A program made the translations under genes and the position numbers. From Blasia pusilla (taxonomy: Eukaryota > Marchantiophyta > Marchantiopsida > Blasiales): 64,000 bases of DNA. The notes under the pieces were generated by a model. The model saw only the letters and a program-made list of their open reading frames with translations. It ran no database searches and was not told the DNA's origin. Positions within the stretch are counted from its first letter, which is position 1; each line of letters begins with the position of its first letter. The DNA is taken from contig CM114271.1 in NCBI GenBank assembly GCA_050084515.1, positions 40,796,001 through 40,860,000 of the forward strand, in the 5' to 3' direction. This document shows positions 11,833-24,701 of the stretch, in pieces.

Positions 11833-13817
11833 CTTTCTATTGTATGGAGTTTTGAGAACAGGTAAAACTCGCTTGACTAAATCACATGAATAATACCAAA
11901 CAACGTTTGTAAAGTTCTTTCAAAACCGTCTACAGCTGGAGTTTCCAAGTTTGAAAAGAGGAGGGTAAAGCGGAACGGAACAACAGTGTTGAAACACACG
12001 ACTTTAGCGATGTTAAGTGCAGTGTAATCGTGTTAATAAAAATCACGCGGGAAAAAATGAAAGAGGAGTGCCGGTGGTACACCTGGAATCCGCATTCTAC
12101 GGAATCGCCCTCTGCAACTTTCGGCGCTCAGAATATATACTGCGTTGATCCAAAGGACCCACGGAGCATCTCCGGGTGTAAAGCCTTGGGAGACCCACGG
12201 TTTCTTGGTGCGGGGTGAACATGATGCCACGAAGCTTGGAAGCAGGCCTACGTGGATCTGGCTCGGAGCACCCTGTTACTGACTTTCCCGACTACCCGAC
12301 AGCTACTCCCAGCTACTTAAATAGCTCCTCCAGCGCTTGCCTCACTGTGGTGTCCATCGCATTTCCTTTAAGCCCTTTAGGGCTCCGTCCCCTCCTTCAA
12401 CGAATACCGGGCGGCCATCTCCGTGTGGGCTGCCATGACGGAAGGCCGGAAGTCAAACTGGTCGGTCGCCCCGACTAACTAAGTAGGTCGCGCCGCCCTC
12501 AAAGTTCAAACCCGTGTAGGACGCCACGTAAGGGGTTCAGCCGCCTTGTCGTTTTCGGGCTTTGTCATTTTCTTTCCATAGTCTCTTCCCTCACGACATA
12601 TCGTTTTCAGTAGGTTGCCCGTGCATGTTTTCCGTTAATTTAATTACTTTAATATAACATCTCTTTAATGTTAAGGATAGATGTAAACACAAATAGAGTT
12701 TTGAAAGGACACGTGTTAATTTTTCTAGAGGTTTTTCTAATCTCTTTTTCTTTTTCTTTTTTGGATTAGCAAGAATACTCGCATGATGCACACGCGTCAA
12801 ATTTTGGGGCGAAAAGAGAGGAGACAGGATAAATCAAATCTTTGAACGAGTGAATGCATTGTTTTGTTTTGAGAGGGAGAGGTTTCTCACTTGAGGAGGT
12901 TATTGTGTGCTCTAGGTACGGAGGAGGCTCCATTTCATATGCACAAAGGTTTTCAACCTCAATGGACAAGAAAGCTATAACCAAGAATTAGAGATCATTG
13001 GTTTTCAAACTGAATGAAGGAGAAAGTTGTAATCACATATTGGAGAGTGTTCGTCTTCAAACTAAATGAACAACAAACCTGTAATCAGAGGGAGACGAGC
13101 TGCAAGTTTCTGAAACGAGACTCTTAATTTTCCTCCGCATCGGCCATTTCCAATAGAGTGAACACAAAGCTGCAATCAAAGAAAGGAGGGTTCTACGTTC
13201 TCTAAAGAGAACCCGCATAGTTTTTCTACGCATGCATTAGGAAATTGTGCATGGGCGAAAGTCAATATCCACACATATAGGATTAGATAAAGAAGACCTC
13301 CGGATCCGTCCGACCATGTTTGGATCCGATGGAAAGAATGGAAGCACGAGGCTACATGGGAGTGATGCAAAAGCAAAAATAAGCTCCTTGTGCGAAAACT
13401 CCAGCGCATGCGGTAGCTGTCTCGAGCGACATGGTCGATCGAGTCACCTTGGAAGTATCCATCTTTGAAGGGGTTGGTTGCACTCCCCACGAGCATGGCT
13501 AGGATGTTTATGATCATCCTCTCCATTCCCAGTTCTCTACTCGGGGATGCCAACTCTAGAGTATCGAGCCGAATTCCCCGTTGGCAAATGGCCAAGCACA
13601 TTTTTCTAGATATTGAGACATGGAATTTCCCCCCCACGTGTATGGCAGATTTTGGGGTTAGGTTGAAAGACGTGGTGGTGGAAAGGTAGCTACATCCATC
13701 TTCTAATGCAAAATCCTTCGACATATACCTTTGTGCTCAACACGAGGTAGAACGCATTGCATTCTGTGGGAGCTCATCAACATCCCTTCCACATGATCTT
13801 CCATGAGGTAGCGGCCT
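11833..13817. other. No recognised gene; weak ORFs on both strands
   Basis: GC content rises at 12030-12550 without a convincing frame. At 13176-13724 a 182-codon minus-strand ORF overlaps 73- and 74-codon plus-strand ORFs. None resembles a family I know, and the larger one is rich in Ser, His and Phe, like random translation. Confidence 0.3.
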
Positions 13818-13843
13818 AGAGAGAGAGAGAGAGAGAGAGAGAG
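13818..13843. repeat. (AG)13 microsatellite
   Basis: Uninterrupted dinucleotide repeat of 26 bases. Confidence 0.95.
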
Positions 13844-15627
13844 GTGGAGGAGTTACACGTATTTCTTAGATGTACGATGAGATTCTTACAAAACTTCCTA
13901 GAGTAGAGAGACATAGTCGAGAAGAACCAATAGGAAAGTTTGCGTCGCCACGCATAAGAGGTTCGAGTTGAGCCAGCAATAACAAGACCTCAAGAACATA
14001 AAAAATGGAAGTGGTCTACCATGTTTGTTTCTACAATTCAACGAGAAGGTTCGATCGAACGCCTATAGAGCAAGTAAGGAGTAAAAGAGATTGTAGTGGA
14101 ATGACAAGGTCAAATTTGAAAATTTACCTCTTCTAAAACTCCAACTTTCTTTATGCCCACGACTCAAACTTTCCCTCCTCCCACAATTCCAACTCTCCCT
14201 TGTCTCCAACTTTGGCTGTCTATCGAAACTGTACCAGGCTCCCCACTTATGCAAAAATTACAATCGTAACTATCACACATGTGTAAATACAATGGAGCAT
14301 GCCCTCTCACAATGACACATGTAACTAAAGGGAAAATAACCAATACCACACAAACAGTTGTATAATTTTTTTTCAGCCAACAATGAAAACACGGCACGGA
14401 GTATGCTCGCTTTAAATTCGAGCCAAAAGGAGAAGGAAAAATAGTGACACGGGGTCCACAATACCCCCTCCCAATGCACAAGTCGGGAAATAAGTCTCAT
14501 TAAGAAGCAAAAACTGGGTCCTTACGGTAAAATTGTATAGTATTTTAATTAAGGGTTTACTTGTTGTAGACATCATGCCTTCTTCTTCTTCTTTTTTCCT
14601 TTCCACACATACTAACCCCAATGTTGCAGTAATAGTATAGATTATTTGGGACTAGTAGTTTGCAATGGGATAGTAAAATAGGAATGAAAAAGGTAACTAA
14701 GGGATAATGAAATCTAGTTATTAAGAAATCTACATACATATTTTGGAGCATATAAATATGTAATTTTTTGTTGGAAATTTGACTTGATATGTTTTATGGA
14801 TACTCATTGTAAGCCCAACAAATGAAAAAATACCATATGAAACATTTGGAAATAAGTAGCAACTTTGGAGTGTTAAGAAGCAAGAACTAAATATGAATGA
14901 ACCTATAGATAATTTTGACTTCAACACTTTCAACAATGAGATAATTCTAAAGAAGAAATGGAACCCTTTATTCTTTAAAATGACATAGTCTTACCTTTGA
15001 TCACTATGAAACTATATATTTTGATCAATTTTTCAAATCACATAATTTTGATATGTGGACACTTGGTCATACTCAAGATACTTAACTCCTTGAAAACATC
15101 AAAGCAAACATTTTTATGGTAGATTTTTTTAATAAAATAACCCTTTGGGATTTTTTCCAAGTAAATTTTTCCTTGTAGAATTTTGAATGTAAGTCTCCAC
15201 CCATAAATATGGTCATAACATATTTTTGCATTAAAATTTCATATCAGATTTGCATCTTTTAAAGTTATTTTCCAAAAGTAACCAAAATCTAATTTATGTC
15301 TTTCAAAATTCCCTACCAAAATTATCTTGCAAACAAAAATAAAAATTTGGAATTTCAAATTTGTGAGTGTGTTTCATCCACATTGTTCAATCCGTCTCAC
15401 GAGCGTCAAATTACTAGTATCACATATGAATACACGCATATTCATATTGTGCATAAAAAATAATTGTCAATTGATTCTCATACATTCAAACTTTATTTGC
15501 TTAAGTAAAGGATATACATAGCTCATGTTCAATTATAAAAGTTCCTTACCCATCTTTATTTTTATGTAAAGACTCATATTGCATTAAACAAATACATTTA
15601 AAATCCAGTTATGAAAAATTAAATCTA
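13844..15627. other. AT-rich DNA without a recognised gene
   Basis: The minus-strand ORFs of 60-105 codons are short, low in complexity and overlap one another; none shows a domain. Confidence 0.4.
14623..14641 (-). mobile_element. Possible Helitron 5' terminus
   Basis: Read on the minus strand the segment starts TCTATACTATTACTGCAAC after an A, like the 5' ends at 8247 and 63286. No matching 3' hairpin with CTAG was found to the left, so only the end is reported. Confidence 0.3.
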
Positions 15628-15654
15628 CTAGTTGATTCCCGTGCGATGCACGGG
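15628..15654 (-). mobile_element. Helitron 3' terminus
   Basis: On the minus strand a perfect 6-bp stem (CCCGTG and CACGGG, 15638-15654) is followed by a few bases, then CTAG at 15631-15628 and a T. This matches the 3' end structure of plant Helitrons. The 5' end should lie at a higher coordinate, but I could not locate it. Confidence 0.5.
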
Positions 15655-16201
15655 TTAATGATGGGTAGTTTAAAGTAAGAATATTGTAAATAAAAATGTC
15701 TTTCATGTAGTATTTGACCTTGAAACCCATCCAATAACTCAATTGACCTTCAAAACCAAACCCCAAGTTACTCAAATACGCATGTCAAGAACCGGATTGG
15801 CTGCAAACACTAGGTGTAACAAGGAGACGTGTTAAAAAATCAAGACAACACCCTCCCATAATCATATACCTTTTTTTGAAACCTACAACTTAAATCCATT
15901 AGAGTTGCAATCATGATTATGTGCTTTGAGTGTTGAGCAAGGGGTAGATATTGTCTTTTTTGGAATATTTCAAAAGGAGAACAACAACCGTACTATGATT
16001 ATAATATATGAATAAAAATTTAATTTATAATATTCTTAGATTTTTTAAATATGATCGTCTCTAATATGAGTCTCCATGATCAAATTAGCATGAGTTTTAG
16101 GGGGCCTCATATCATGTCATCTCATAATTGTAATTTCCTTCATATCTTATTAATTCATTGTTGTAGACTATCATATTGTCCTGGATACTCATTTTCATGC
16201 A

Positions 16202-16264
16202 CGACATGAGGTAGGCAAGCTTACATTGAGGCCTACCTCATGTAAGCTTGCCTACCTCATGTCG
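16202..16264. repeat. Perfect inverted repeat, 25-bp arms with a 13-nt loop
   Basis: The left arm at 16202-16226 starts CGACATGAGGTAGG and the right arm at 16240-16264 is its exact reverse complement. The loop repeats part of the arm in inverse (CCTACCTC), so alternative foldings exist. It may be a very short foldback element. Confidence 0.85.
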
Positions 16265-19200
16265 CAAGGGATCCTTTTTTTATTTCCATTTCAAGAGGTT
16301 ATGGCGAGTCAGTGACTTGCTATCACAAAGACGATTAATATATACAACTTATATTTCCTTTAATAAATGTCATTCTTTGAGGGGCTACTATTTTTTTCAT
16401 GTCTTGCGACACATTAAGGTAGATTGCTAGTTGGTAATACCACTTGTGCCGACGTCCGTGTAAGATGTGGCGCTATAGAGAGTCTTCTATTTTACAAGGC
16501 CTTTTCTTCACAAAAGTACACCTAGTTCATATGGAGAGGACCATGTGTCATACCTTCTGAGGTTGAGAACATTCTGTACATGAGGTCCTTATTGACTTAT
16601 TGTAAATAGGTAACATGTGCACACATAATTTTCAAGAGGGGAATTATACCCTTGATGAAGCTCATCATGAAGCTTATCTTTTAAATATAAGACCTAGAGT
16701 TTGGATATGTAATTCAATTGATATATGTTGATGTATTGAGCTTTGATTTTCTTGAGTAAGAATGGGCTAGGATTGATTTGACAATCACACATTTTCATTT
16801 GGTTGTATATTGTTTTATATCTCTTTGTCATAAACGTGTGCAAGTTGGATGTATACAAGCCCAATTGGGAATGAATGTTGTGTTAACAAATTTCAATAGT
16901 GGAGTTCTATCTCTAGAGTAGGTTTATAACTTAGATATACTATAATTTTGGAGTATGTATCTAGAAGACAATTTTATTTGGGTGTCTCCACTTGTTTATG
17001 TACATTTATGGATTATTGAATTCGTAAGATAGATGAATATTAGAAATATGTTCATGATAGCCTATGTAATGTGCATTTACACGACACCATTCATATCATC
17101 ATTGGGAACACCCTTTATTACAAAAAGACAAAGTAGTCCAACCATATAAATAGGAGGATGTCTTTTTGACTTGCAATAGCATATCTTTTTGACATGAGAT
17201 TGGGGCAACAATAAATGTATCCATAGCATGAACAACTAGATATGTTTTTGTAGAATAGCTACTAGCTCCGTGGAGATATTAGTTTTGCCCTTTAGAAATA
17301 TTAAATAAGACTAAAAAAACCACCATTACAATTGGAAACATGACTTCTATCCTAATATGGAAAGTTGGCAAGAAAACACATTTATTTTAATAAATTAACT
17401 CTAGCCCTATTATTCCAAGATTCACTTTTTTAAAATTGCAAGTTAATTGCAATTTGTGTGGACAAGGCCCAACTAATGTGGACTATTTGGTCAATTCCTT
17501 TCCCGATTCCATCATATCATTATTGGCATCAGCCTCTTTCTTGAGAAGCTCACCTTGCATGCCACATGGAAAACCTTTCACACCTGAATTTTTTATTTCT
17601 TTAATGTCAAGCTTAGCTAAGTTGAGGGGCAAATGAAAGAAAAAGACCGAGGTTTAGTTATTAAATTAATTTCTTATCTTAAATTTATTTTAACATTTTG
17701 AGAGTCTCCTTGAATTTTACCAAGTCTACCTCCTCTTAAATATTTGTAATTTGAAATATTTGCTCTATTAAAAAAGTTTAAAGTCTCCCTCCTTTTTAAG
17801 TTTTATCTTATAAAAACAATCTTTAGAAAAATAAATAAAATTTGAAAAACATTATTTTCCAAATTTCTCAAAGAGAAAAATATTTTCAAAGGGTTTCAAG
17901 TTATATTGTTCGTTGTGAAATATCTCCGACCAAAAACTCATCAATAATCTTAATTTTATATTATTGATAGTTGAAATTGAGCTAGCTTAACGTTTGCTTC
18001 TTCCATCTTAAACTTCAAAATTGAAAAGCGTTTCCAAAGGTTGAATGCAAACGGTAGTTTCCCATTTTTTTGGCTTGCTATAATATCCATGAACAAATAT
18101 TTCAAGTCATGCTATCATTGTTACAAATATTTTTTCATAAGTATCGAACTAGGACGGTTTTCATCTCACACTTCCATGGTCGAAAACATTTTATCACAAA
18201 TAGGAAACCAACTTTTTTTCTAACTAATGGGACTTTATCGAATCTTATAGTTATCGTTTTTATTTTCATGCATGTAACCCAATTCATTGCAATGCCTCCA
18301 AATTACTAGTACACATGGATGGTGGTAGGAGGACCTCTCAATAGCATCCCACGACTAAACTTGTGAAATATCAGTTTGGGACTATACATATGTGTGATCA
18401 CGCGTGTGAAATTATAGTGGGGCATGTAAATTTCTCTTCCCGCCATGAAATGTTTTGTCATATAAGTTACACATATAATACAATACTAGTATGTTGCTCG
18501 TGCGATGAACTCATGACACAGTTTCCTCAATGGAAGGGCCTTAAAAAATAGGTTTCAATAATAGTTTTTAAAAATTATACTTAAAATTTGAAATTATATT
18601 AATTTTAAAGTTATAATTATACTTATATTTTTAATCTTCAAATAGTAAGAAAATTTCCCCTTTAAAATAATACCCATCTCCCCTAAACAATTATATTCAT
18701 ACATCAAATTATTCAAATAAAAGTTCAAACAATAACTATTCTTCCCCTTCTACTCTTCCGACCAAAATAACATCTGATGATTCAATTATAAAATAATTTT
18801 AATTAAATAAATCATTTTCCTTTTCCATTAAAATTCATTTTCTTTTCCCAAAATATCACATGTGAATTAATCTGGTTATTTTAAAAAAATCATGTAAAAT
18901 TTTAAATATATTATATATTTTCTAAAATCTTAGAAGAGTAATAACATTTCACTCTTCTAAGTAATTACAATCCTCCATTAAAATTTAAATGATATCCCAA
19001 TCCCTTGAGTAATTTTACCCTTCCATACTATTTAAACAAAATCTACTCCTTCTCCATTAAAATTTATTTTCCATTTTCATCAAATATGAATTAAACATAA
19101 TTTTCTAAATTTAAGGTTATTTATTATAAATATTTCATTTTATTAATATAATATAAACACCCATTATAATAGAAATTATGTAGTGAATTATAAATTGATT

Positions 19201-19352
19201 AATAAATAATTTTACTCTACTCAAAATTCAATTTTCTTTATCCTATCTATTTTTATCCGTCTAATATGACTCAAACAACAAGATGTAAATATTATTTTGT
19301 TGTATTATCTCACTATCTTGTTGTTTTATGGATATAGGATCGCCAATTATTT

Positions 19353-19371
19353 TATATATATATATATATAA
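19353..19371. repeat. (TA)n microsatellite
   Basis: About nine uninterrupted TA units. Confidence 0.9.
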
Positions 19372-19892
19372 AATGAGAAACATAACTAAAAGATATTTAT
19401 AAGAAATAAAAATGAAAGAACCCATCCAAATTAAATATGTATAATTCAAAGAGGATGGGATTGAGTACCCCATTCAACCTCCATCCTCCGGTGATGACAC
19501 GTATACGTGGAGTACTCTCGTGACGATATGTGTAGTTGTTGAATTATGCTTTTCACGTGTGCATAGCAAGGGTATTATACTGGTGGATACAAGAGGAAGG
19601 TACAATAGAAGGCGTAAAAACCAAACTCACTACCTTTAGGGCGAAGAGAAAAGAAAGAACTCCTAAACCTTTGATTTAGGGCAATCTTCATGTTCATGGT
19701 CTGTATCTCCAATTGACCACTGGATTTCCCCCAATCGTTCGTGTGGCTCTATCGCTCCCCAAATAGAATATAAAATTTAATAGAAACTGGGATAGAAAAC
19801 CCATCGGGATACAAAGGAGGGGAGGAATAGAGAGCCAAAAACCCCGCGGCCCAAAACCGGCCTCGAAGAGACAGGAGGGGACCTCCCCCCCC

Positions 19893-20444
19893 CTAAGGAC
19901 CAAAATCACCAACAACAGAAACAATATCAGCAACACCTATAGAAGTATGGCTATTACTAAGTGAGCCTCTAGCATTGGTGTCTCCAATCGCCTGAACCTG
20001 CCGCAAAATCCCATTTGCGTGGGCACGTTGCAAAGCTATGGAGACCCATTGCCTACAATAAAGTATCGTAGTGGCTAAGGAAAACCCATTTCTCGACTGG
20101 AGATGATGGGCGCAATCCGTAAGAAACGAGTCAAACCTCTCCTCCATAGCCCCGTACATCTCAATGGCTAGGGGGGTAAATCGATGTCCGTCATGAAATC
20201 GACTATAAATGTGGGTCTTATTTACCGCCGCCGCTCCTTGTAGTAGTCTCCCTTGTGCCACCACTTGGGCCCGCACCGTCTCCCGCGTAGGATCTGTCAC
20301 TACAACATCCGCTACCACCATCTTAGACTCCCGCGTCATGCAGAGATCACTACGGATAAGGGAATCCCACATGGAGTAGTGCCTCTCTCTGTGCACATGG
20401 AAGTCACTCTCCCAAGCAATAGAGAAGATAATATTCCGCATCAT
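19893..20444 (-). CDS. 183-codon ORF, possible retroelement C-terminal tail
   Basis: The ORF is uninterrupted and has a more protein-like composition than its surroundings. Phrases such as RFTPLAIEMYGAMEERFD and ISLQRAHANGIL-type segments (here ISIALQRAHANG-like spacing) recall the alpha-helical tail that follows reverse transcriptase in some plant retroelement ORFs, where aromatic and ALQR motifs occur in this order. That comparison is from memory and weak. There is no reverse transcriptase next to it, so it would be a fragment. It ends just before the foldback at 20451. Confidence 0.3.
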   Translation of the reverse strand: MMRNIIFSIAWESDFHVHRERHYSMWDSLIRSDLCMTRESKMVVADVVVTDPTRETVRAQVVAQGRLLQGAAAVNKTHIYSRFHDGHRFTPLAIEMYGAMEERFDSFLTDCAHHLQSRNGFSLATTILYCRQWVSIALQRAHANGILRQVQAIGDTNARGSLSNSHTSIGVADIVSVVGDFGP

Positions 20445-20450
20445 AAGTGA

Positions 20451-20568
20451 CTTGTGATAACCACAATTTTGTATTTTTGAAGATTTAGAGCTTTTGATAT
20501 TATGGTTGCGTAGTAGAAGAATAAAAAGCTCTAAATCTTCAAAAGTACAAAATTGTGGTTATCACAAG
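20451..20568. repeat. Foldback: 45-bp arms with one mismatch, 28-nt loop
   Basis: Left arm 20451-20495 starts CTTGTGATAACCACAATTTT; right arm 20524-20568 is its reverse complement except for one base. The loop holds GATATTATGGTTGCGTAG, which recurs at 20657, outside the hairpin. It has the form of a small foldback or MITE-like element. Confidence 0.8.
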
Positions 20569-20580
20569 CTTCTTTGAATA

Positions 20581-20611
20581 AAAAGCTCAAAATCATAGAT
20601 TTTGAGCTTTT
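20581..20611. repeat. Second short hairpin next to the foldback
   Basis: AAAAGCTCAAAATC, a 3-nt loop and its reverse complement. The AAAGCTC core is shared with the neighbouring foldback arm, so the two are probably related by local duplication. Confidence 0.7.
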
Positions 20612-20640
20612 GAAGATTTTGAACTTTTTATCAACTTGTA

Positions 20641-21545
20641 TATACACTATGATTTTGATATTATGGTTGCGTAGTAGAAGAATGAGTGAGATTGAAGTGA
20701 ATCACGAAGCTCCAAGGATAAGGCAGAGAGGTAGATAATCAAGGATTTGCCTTAGAGGAGAGAGAAATGCAGTAACAAAGTCTCAAGACCCAGCGCGAAG
20801 CTTGGAAAAGACAACGAAGCTATGTTAAGAACTTGTGTATGAAGTACTTCGCTCTTGAACGAAGAATGAAGACGAAGTAGAAGAAGTACTACGCTCTTCA
20901 GTGAAGCACGAAGCACTTGAAACCAGAGCAAAGAATGGAGCGCTTCATCTTCAGATTAGGAGAAAGAGCTTCGTCCTCAAGTGAAGCAAAAGAGGTCCAG
21001 ACTTCGCGGCGAAGCGAAACTTAGACTAGAAGTGATTTCAAGCGGCACACCGTTAGAACAGTTAGACTAAGAAGAGGCGCGACTTTTCGTATCAAATAGG
21101 AAGTTAGTACAGTTACGCTCTGCGGATTCATAGGGATCCGAGGAAAAGAAAAGAGAACCATAGATCTGGGTAGTTACAAATGTTGAAGAGACACCGGCTT
21201 CATCAAGAACGCTTCGAATCTTTGGAACACTTCTACTTCAGAGAGTATTTAAGAAACATGAAAGTAGCTATCATCATATTTCTTTCACGAAGTCCTTATG
21301 CTGTAGGAATGGTCCGAGCAAGGGAGTAGTACCCTCTCGAGCTTGTATAACACTTTGAAGCTTTCTCATTCTTGATGGAGTAGTAAAGCACTCATTCCTT
21401 CATCCTAGTTCCGAAAGTAGGAGAAGCCAACTTCCTTGTTGAGATCTCTGTGAGGTTTCTTGATGTCGAGAGGAAATCTACCCGAGCGTGATGTCAGCTC
21501 CACTAGAGAGAATTGAGGAAAGGAATCTTGACTAAGAGAGATCCG
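20641..21545. other. Non-coding block rich in GAAGC motifs, LTR-like promoter features
   Basis: GAAGC, CGAAG and ACTTCG words recur densely from 20700 to 21330, and a TATTTAAG box lies near 21247. Composition and layout suggest a retrotransposon LTR or leader, but I found no paired repeat, primer-binding site or TG/CA boundaries, so the identity is open. Confidence 0.25.
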
Positions 21546-22567
21546 ACGACGTTGATAAGTCATTTAATCTAAATCATATACACTTAAATATAATTATCGC
21601 AAGAGAATTGTAATTTGGAATTCTATTTTCACCAAACAATGATCCTCTTGGGGATCGAATTCAGTAAATAAATATAAATCTAAAACTCTTGTATATTATA
21701 TGACTATTCTCTCACCCCAATTGGACATCGTGCCAAATACACACCCAGACTCCGGCAACACTCACAATGTATCAAACCAACTACCCATGGTTGGGGGAAG
21801 CCAATCGAAACCGCATTCCTGTAAAATAGATAAGTGATGCGTTTATGATATAGTTTCCCGCTCCCCAAACGGGAAGACTACCTAGTGTGGATGGCGGACA
21901 GGATCCCCATAGGTTGTTTCCGGTTTTCCGTGCACTCTGATTTCCCACGCTCGCCACTTCCCACCGCCTTTACCACTCACTCCATCTCTAACCGGTCCCG
22001 ACAGAAGGCAGAAAGAAAGAAGCGTCGGACAGACGAAGTCATCGTCGGGGAACTTCCGTTCAAGCTGAACGTTGAGCGTTAGTTTGTGTCAGATGACGGA
22101 AGGAGGGAAAATGTGGTCCCCATGTGCATTCTGCCCTCATTTCGCGCACTTGAGTGCCTCGCGAACAGACAGCCACGTGGTGGGACACTGTCACTGTGTC
22201 GAGCAGGAGATGTCACAGTGCTGAGGGTAATGGTCAAGCGATCGTCGGGTGTTTCGACCTGGGCTCGTTAAAGGTGATGGATATATTCGGATCCGGGTTC
22301 GCTAAAGGTCACGTACTCTGCAGGCACCGGTCGGCCGGGCGGACTTATATCTATGGCGTAGTTGAGGTTTTTATTATTGCCCGTTATTATGTTGCGGCTG
22401 GCTATAGTAATTTCCGTAGGGTATGAACTATTTATTTACGAGTTTGTGAAAATTTAGAGAATGATTCTCCACACGATTCTTTGACGGACTAGAAGGTGAG
22501 AGAGAGTGAACCCAGGAGACAAAGTTATTGCGTTCGATAGGAGCTTACATGCTTTAGTTCAAAAAGA

Positions 22568-22612
22568 GTGACACATGTCAATTATATACAGGTTAAAATT
22601 GACATATGTCAC
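22568..22612. repeat. Short inverted repeat, 16-bp arms
   Basis: GTGACACATGTCAATT at 22568-22583 pairs with 22597-22612 with one mismatch and a 13-nt loop. Confidence 0.7.
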
Positions 22613-24365
22613 CTAGAGAGATGACACCCTTATAAGGGTACTCTCCCAAATATAGATGAATCCTCCTCCTCCACATATTATTTTGGTTTTCCATAGGATG
22701 AAGAAACATGCTCCTTTTCGGATCTTTCCCATGGAATTGGGACCATTGGAAAAGAAATAGATGGGGAGAAAGTAATTATCAAACATGTGAATAGGCTAGA
22801 TGGCAAGAAAAAAATTAGAAAGAATTTGTAAGGATCGTAAATACAACCAAAATCAATATGTGGGTGATGATGATCCTTTATACGGAGAATCATAATATAT
22901 TTTTTATTCGCTCGTAAGTAAATAATTCATACCCCATGAAAACTATAATATTTATCTGCAAAATACTAGCACATCCTAATAAAAACCTTATAATGGTGGG
23001 AGGGAAGGTTGTTGTAGTGAAAGGATGTTATTCTCAAGCATCGCACAAGTAGCGATGAAGTTTGGGGTGACACGAGTTTATGGATCCACATCTATGCAAG
23101 GGTTCAAATGGTCGCCACATAGATTGTTGAGTCTAGATGTACATGTGATATGGTATTCAAAATGATTACCTGTACTCAAAATAAGGAGTTGCCACAAATC
23201 ATAACTCCCAATATTATCTACTAAAATTAAGATAGATTGTAATATTACAACGTAATCTTTTGCATCATCTTTTGCAATATTTACATGTTCACAACATTGG
23301 TGGGCCTTATGCAAACAATGAGGAATTGGAACTTATTACTTGTTTTAAGATAGACATAACAACAAGCATTCACATGGACGCAAGCAAAAATGCTTCAAAT
23401 TGTGGCAAATGAACACACTATAGGAAAATGAAACATATAAAATTAGGCATTGGAACTATGGTTCTCGTGCATACACATGGAAAAACATTGCACTCAAATT
23501 GATACATAATCGTAATGACAAATATCTAAATCATATGCATGTAAGTAAATCATGAGTGTAATGAACTTTTAAAGATATTTCTAACCGGAAATAAACCATC
23601 CGTAGAAACCCTAAACAAAATTGGAAACATTGAATATAAATTAATCCAAAAAATTAGTGAATTAATAAGAAACTACTGACAATGTAATGGGAAATCTGAG
23701 GCATGTATGAATAAAAAAATGACATTGCATGCCTACAATGTAGCTATCAGAGAATGATTTTTGAGCTATAGACAAATTAACTAGATCGCATAGTCAATTT
23801 TGCTACCTATGTACATTATACATAAGTCGTAGAACCGTTTGCATATGGCCAAAACAAGTTTAAAAAAACGGAAGGTCGGATGTTGTTTGGGTATTTATCA
23901 ACATATCAATTTTCGTGAATTGTGATGAGAGTGTTATAAATTTGCATGAAATAAAGTAAAATTAGCTAAGGGAAACATCCAAAAAAAGAATAAAATCAAC
24001 ATATATAAGGTGTACAATGTAAATACTCACAAGTTGGATGCAACAAAATCCTCATTAAGAGCACTAGTGCTTGTTGGGAGATTCAAGTAGGAAGGGGCCC
24101 TCGTAATTTGATTCATTCTTAGGGCTATGTTCTACCATAGCTTGGTAATTTGGTAAAATTAAGTTGGTGTTGTAGGTCGAGAAAGCAATGGAGAATCAAC
24201 CATCTACCTTTCTTTCCTTATTGCTTTCATGCAAAGTAGCAAGTTTTTAGCCTTGGATGATTGTAGAGATGTAAGTATGTGAATGGGATGTTGGAAACAA
24301 TCCAAGCTCTAAAACAAGCCAAACGTGTTGTAATATAAAGTGGGCAGTTGTTCACAATGTGAATA

Positions 24366-24701
24366 ACATAATGGTGCTACAAATGCTCACTCTTGAAAAC
24401 TGGTACATATGTATGGCAATAAACATGTGGTACCTAAAAAAGGTCACTTAAGAAGATGAAAATTTTACTTGAGAAATAATTTAGAAGAATCAACATTAAA
24501 ACATGGGTTAGTCTCCTAGCTATTTTGTATAGAAGTTGAGAAGTATTTAAGCATGGGAAGCTCATCTATAACAAAGCATTCTATAGTAAAAAGATTGAAA
24601 TATTGGTTAGATGCATAGATATCTTATGCAAATTATGGTACGTTGCCTTTGACAAGTATTCCAAATGCAATATAGAATGAGCAGTTGTAGCACCATTATG
24701 T
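24366..24701. repeat. Dispersed inverted repeat, 23-bp ends 290 bp apart
   Basis: ACATAATGGTGCTACAA begins the left copy (24366-24388); 24679-24701 is its reverse complement with one mismatch. Weak similarity may continue on both sides. It could be an old MITE. Confidence 0.4.

Larger units (their letters stand above)
15655..19892. other. Long AT-rich stretch without a recognised gene
   Basis: Apart from the inverted repeat at 16202-16264 and a TA microsatellite, this stretch is poly-A/T-rich intergenic sequence. All ORFs are under 80 codons and AT-driven. The region 18550-19250 is particularly AT-rich. Confidence 0.5.

Noticed and set aside
12611-12640. Half hairpin CCCGTGCATG resembling a Helitron end
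   Set aside because: No second stem arm and no CTAG.
13176-13724. 182-codon minus-strand ORF as a gene
   Set aside because: No domain, random-like composition and antisense ORFs of similar quality.
18486-18510. Possible Helitron 3' end on the minus strand (CTAG with a GTGCGATG phrase)
   Set aside because: The stem does not pair well, and no 5' end was found.
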